A stretch of 64,000 nt of DNA from the NCBI GenBank assembly GCA_029242935.1, contig JAQWSX010000103.1, positions 1-64,000 of the forward strand. The letters run 5' to 3'. Below, piece after piece: positions 61,520 through 64,000 of this stretch. Below the pieces are notes generated by a model. That model saw only the letters and a program-made list of their open reading frames with translations. It was not told where the DNA came from and searched no databases. The translations under genes were made by a program, and so were the position numbers. Each line of letters starts with the position of its first letter. Positions within the stretch are counted from its first letter, which is position 1. This stretch comes from Akkermansiaceae bacterium. Its GTDB lineage: Bacteria > Verrucomicrobiota > Verrucomicrobiia > Verrucomicrobiales > Akkermansiaceae.

Positions 61520-64000
61520 TTAAACTGAAAAGGCTTCTTCGCAGAGCATCTTTTGCTCGCGTTTATGGACGGCTTTGGAGCCAGTAGAGGGACTTGACGC
61601 ACGATCGCGGCCCGCATACCGAGCTCTCCGGCCAGTGGCCTTCTTGAGTCGGGGCTGAATGTAACTCCAAGCTCCCATGTTGAGAGGTTCTTCTTGGCAC
61701 CAGATAAACTTCTTCGCGGAACTGTATGGACTGATTGCCTGCTTAAGCGCTTCGATATGAAATGGATATAACTGCTCGATACGAACGATCGCAACATTCT
61801 TGATCCCGTTTTCTTCCCGATAGGCGAGGATATCGTAATAAACTTTACCAGAACAGAAGACGACACGGGAGACGTTCTCTGGCTTTTCGAACCCATAATT
61901 GTCGGGGAGCACCTCCTGAAATGAAGTGTCATCAAGGAAGTCCTCAACCTGCGAGACCGCTCGCGGATTATTCAATAGACTCTTGGGAGTCATCACGATT
62001 AAGGGCTTTCGAGTCGGGGAATGCTTTTGGCGACGTAGGGCGTGAAAATATTGGGCGGGTGTCGTGAAATTACCTACGATCATGTTTTTCTCGGCACACA
62101 GTTGCAGAAATCTCTCAAGCCGGGCACTCGAGTGCTCAGGTCCCATACCTTCATATCCGTGAGGAAGAAGCATTACGAGCGAGCTTGGGGTTTGCCATTT
62201 CGATTCCGCGGAAGAAATAAATTGGTCGATCAATACCTGCGCGCCATTCGCAAAATCGCCAAATTGCGCTTCCCACATAATCAACATCTTCGGGCAACCC
62301 AGAGTGTAGCCATAGTCGAATCCAAGAACAGCAGCTTCCGAAAGAAGACTATTATAGACACAGAACTTTTCCTGATCATCACTCAGATTGCTCAAAGGAA
62401 CATAACGCTCTCGTGTTTCATAATCATACAAAACCGCGTGGCGCTGACTAAATGTTCCTCTCCGGCAATCCTGACCCGAAAGACGCACTGGAAAGCCTTC
62501 GGTCAACAAGCCGCCAAAGGCGAGGGCCTCTGCAAAGGCCCAATCAAACGGACCTCCATTTACTAAAGCTTCGCCGCGACGCGGCACGAAGCGTTTAGCA
62601 AGCGTCGGGTGGAGCTGAAATCCTTCCGGAATCGTAGTGAGGACTCTGCCGATGTGCTGAAGGCGATCTAGCGGGATCCCGGTCACAACAGGATTATGAG
62701 AATACGGCGGCTGTGTCTCTGCAGTAGAACCAGTGTAAATATTAAGATTCCCCTCCTGTTCATTCTTGCGCATCTCCTCGAGACCGGCATCAAGACCATT
62801 CCAAATTTCATCGTGAATTTCTTGTCCCTCTCCGACAGTAAGGATTGCGGAGGCAACCAACTCGTCGAGATAAAGTTGACCAGCAGTCTTACGCCCTGAA
62901 ATCTTACGATAGATATGAGGTTGGGTGAATGCTGCTTGATCGGTTTCGTTATGGCCCTGACGACGGTAGCAATACATATCGATAACAACATCGCGCCCCC
63001 AAACTTGGCGGAATTCGAGGGCGAATTCCGCCGCCCAAATTAATTCCTCCGGGCGCTCACCGTTCACGTGCAAAATAGGAGCTTCGATCATCTTGGCGAC
63101 GTCGGTCGCATAAGCAGAAGAGCGAGCATCCTCCGGCATGGTTGTAAACCCAATTTGATTGTTTACGACCAGGTGAATTGTTCCGCCAGTTCGATAGCCA
63201 CCGAGTTGCGAAAGATTGAGAACCTCGGCAACCGGACCCTGCCCCGCAAAAGCAGCATCTCCATGAATTAAAAGGGGCAGAACTACTTTCCGATCAGTTT
63301 TGGCACCATCATCGCCAATCATTCGCTGGCGAGCCCGGGCCTTTCCTTCGACAACTGGATTGACGGCCTCAAGATGGCTAGGGTTGGCCGCTAGACTTAC
63401 GCGAACCTCGCCATCTTCTAATTTACGGACTTTTTCGTATCCGAGGTGATATTTGACATCGCCGTCGCCCGCAACAAGATCAGGAACGTAATTCGGTGTG
63501 AATTCATAAAGAAGTGTGGAAATAGATTTCTTCACGAAATGAGCGAGGACGTTGAGGCGCCCCCGGTGGGCCATGCCCATTTCAATTTCCTTGATCCCGG
63601 AGGAAGGACAACCTTCAAGGATACGATTCAAAAGAATCATGAGTCCTTCGCTCCCTTCTAAAGAGAATCTTTTCTCGCCAAGGAATTTTTTGCCGAGAAA
63701 ACTTTCAAAAAGCTCGGATTCCATCAACCAGCGAAGGGCCTTCTTGCTGTCTTCGCTGCTAATCGGTGGCGCGTAAACCTTATCCTCGATCCGCCGCCGA
63801 ATCCAATCACGGACCTGCGTGTTGTGGATGTGCATAAACTCAAAGCCGGTCTTACCTGAATAGGTCTTCTTTAGTGAGGTTTCTAAATCGCTCAGCTTAA
63901 TCGTCTGCCCATCACGGAAAAACTGGGTCGCAGCCTCCCGATCTAGGTCTTCGTTCGTGAATCCAAACGTCTTCAATTCAAGGCGCGGGTTAGCAGGCCC
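61520..64000 (-). CDS. sucA: 2-oxoglutarate dehydrogenase E1 component, partial
   Basis: The frame runs without a stop through the window end, so the N-terminus is missing; the ATG at 63976 is internal, as the upstream codons still read NPRLE in frame. About 827 residues are present of an expected 900 or more. Seen are [35 protein letters not shown], the TPP-binding [19 protein letters not shown] and [10 protein letters not shown], then [18 protein letters not shown] and, in the C-terminal part, [21 protein letters not shown]1 decarboxylates 2-oxoglutarate with thiamine diphosphate and passes the succinyl group to SucB. It is co-transcribed with sucB downstream. Confidence 0.96.
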   Translation of the reverse strand, partial: GPANPRLELKTFGFTNEDLDREAATQFFRDGQTIKLSDLETSLKKTYSGKTGFEFMHIHNTQVRDWIRRRIEDKVYAPPISSEDSKKALRWLMESELFESFLGKKFLGEKRFSLEGSEGLMILLNRILEGCPSSGIKEIEMGMAHRGRLNVLAHFVKKSISTLLYEFTPNYVPDLVAGDGDVKYHLGYEKVRKLEDGEVRVSLAANPSHLEAVNPVVEGKARARQRMIGDDGAKTDRKVVLPLLIHGDAAFAGQGPVAEVLNLSQLGGYRTGGTIHLVVNNQIGFTTMPEDARSSAYATDVAKMIEAPILHVNGERPEELIWAAEFALEFRQVWGRDVVIDMYCYRRQGHNETDQAAFTQPHIYRKISGRKTAGQLYLDELVASAILTVGEGQEIHDEIWNGLDAGLEEMRKNEQEGNLNIYTGSTAETQPPYSHNPVVTGIPLDRLQHIGRVLTTIPEGFQLHPTLAKRFVPRRGEALVNGGPFDWAFAEALAFGGLLTEGFPVRLSGQDCRRGTFSQRHAVLYDYETRERYVPLSNLSDDQEKFCVYNSLLSEAAVLGFDYGYTLGCPKMLIMWEAQFGDFANGAQVLIDQFISSAESKWQTPSSLVMLLPHGYEGMGPEHSSARLERFLQLCAEKNMIVGNFTTPAQYFHALRRQKHSPTRKPLIVMTPKSLLNNPRAVSQVEDFLDDTSFQEVLPDNYGFEKPENVSRVVFCSGKVYYDILAYREENGIKNVAIVRIEQLYPFHIEALKQAISPYSSAKKFIWCQEEPLNMGAWSYIQPRLKKATGRRARYAGRDRASSPSTGSKAVHKREQKMLCEEAFSV

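Noticed and set aside
61513..61947. 145-residue N-terminal extension of sucB
   Set aside because: It is another-frame reading of the end of sucA on the same strand; the lipoyl domain begins right after the ATG at 61512.

Overview
The window looks like a chromosomal segment of a Gram-negative member of the Planctomycetes-Verrucomicrobia-Chlamydiae (PVC) group, most likely a marine or polysaccharide-associated Verrucomicrobiales bacterium. This is inferred from gene content, since there is no 16S rRNA here. The evidence is the mix of families that this group carries in excess: DUF1080 proteins, DUF6797 beta-propeller proteins with a multi-haem cytochrome c, a DUF1800/DUF1501 pair, Tat-exported TIM-barrel 'sugar phosphate isomerase/epimerase' proteins, a DUF6807 (PmoA-like) protein, a CotH/lamin-tail giant and a secreted formylglycine-generating enzyme. 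lpxA and mpl show an outer membrane with lipid A and a meso-diaminopimelate murein. Shine-Dalgarno motifs are often weak or missing; rpsB has a clear one. TTG or GTG starts occur in prfC, uvrB, hom and others.

Layout. 1-4.5 kb: a secreted catabolic pair (DUF6807 and TIM barrel) divergent from an M16 zinc protease. 4.5-7.6 kb: cinA and rsfS overlap behind a tRNA-Ala(GGC) with its own terminator; then a DCC-family protein and radC. 7.8-10.8 kb: lpxA, a phosphoglycerate-dehydrogenase-like gene and a pfkB sugar kinase closed by a strong terminator. 10.8-14.7 kb: a trypsin-like lipoprotein, a two-domain CbiX protein overlapping its Fe-S partner (a split version of the DR2241 architecture), a small acidic lipoprotein and an RNA uracil methyltransferase. 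14.9-17.2 kb: a eukaryotic-type hisA, a genuine two-cysteine FGE and the RNase P RNA gene. 17.3-22.9 kb: a DUF1080/DUF6797/propeller protein, a pentahaem cytochrome and an SGNH esterase. 23.1-24.7 kb: rpsB-tsf. 24.8-31 kb: DUF1080, a LysE/HAD/OmpA-like operon, then hom and lysC. 31-38.3 kb: a LolA-like protein, an unrecognised winged-helix-like protein, an M42 peptidase, typA, a C39-like peptidase and a Tat TIM barrel. 38.5-42.9 kb: the CotH/lamin-tail giant. 43.2-52.9 kb: prfC, eboF-eboD (a reduced ebo cluster), Nudix, mpl, HAD and uvrB. 53.1-60.1 kb: the DUF1800 giant, DUF1501 and a small GspG-like protein, tightly packed. 60.1-64 kb: sucB-sucA of the 2-oxoglutarate dehydrogenase complex, with sucA running off the window.

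How the genes work together. Much of the window is core metabolism and translation (rpsB, tsf, typA, prfC, rsfS, rnpB, tRNA, hisA, hom, lysC, sucAB, mpl, uvrB). Between these lie envelope and secreted modules for handling extracellular polymers. The most interesting accessory signals are the eboD-eboF remnant, the DUF1800/DUF1501/GspG-like trio, the split CbiX/Fe-S pair, the eukaryotic-type HisA, and a perfect 14-bp inverted repeat inside hom.
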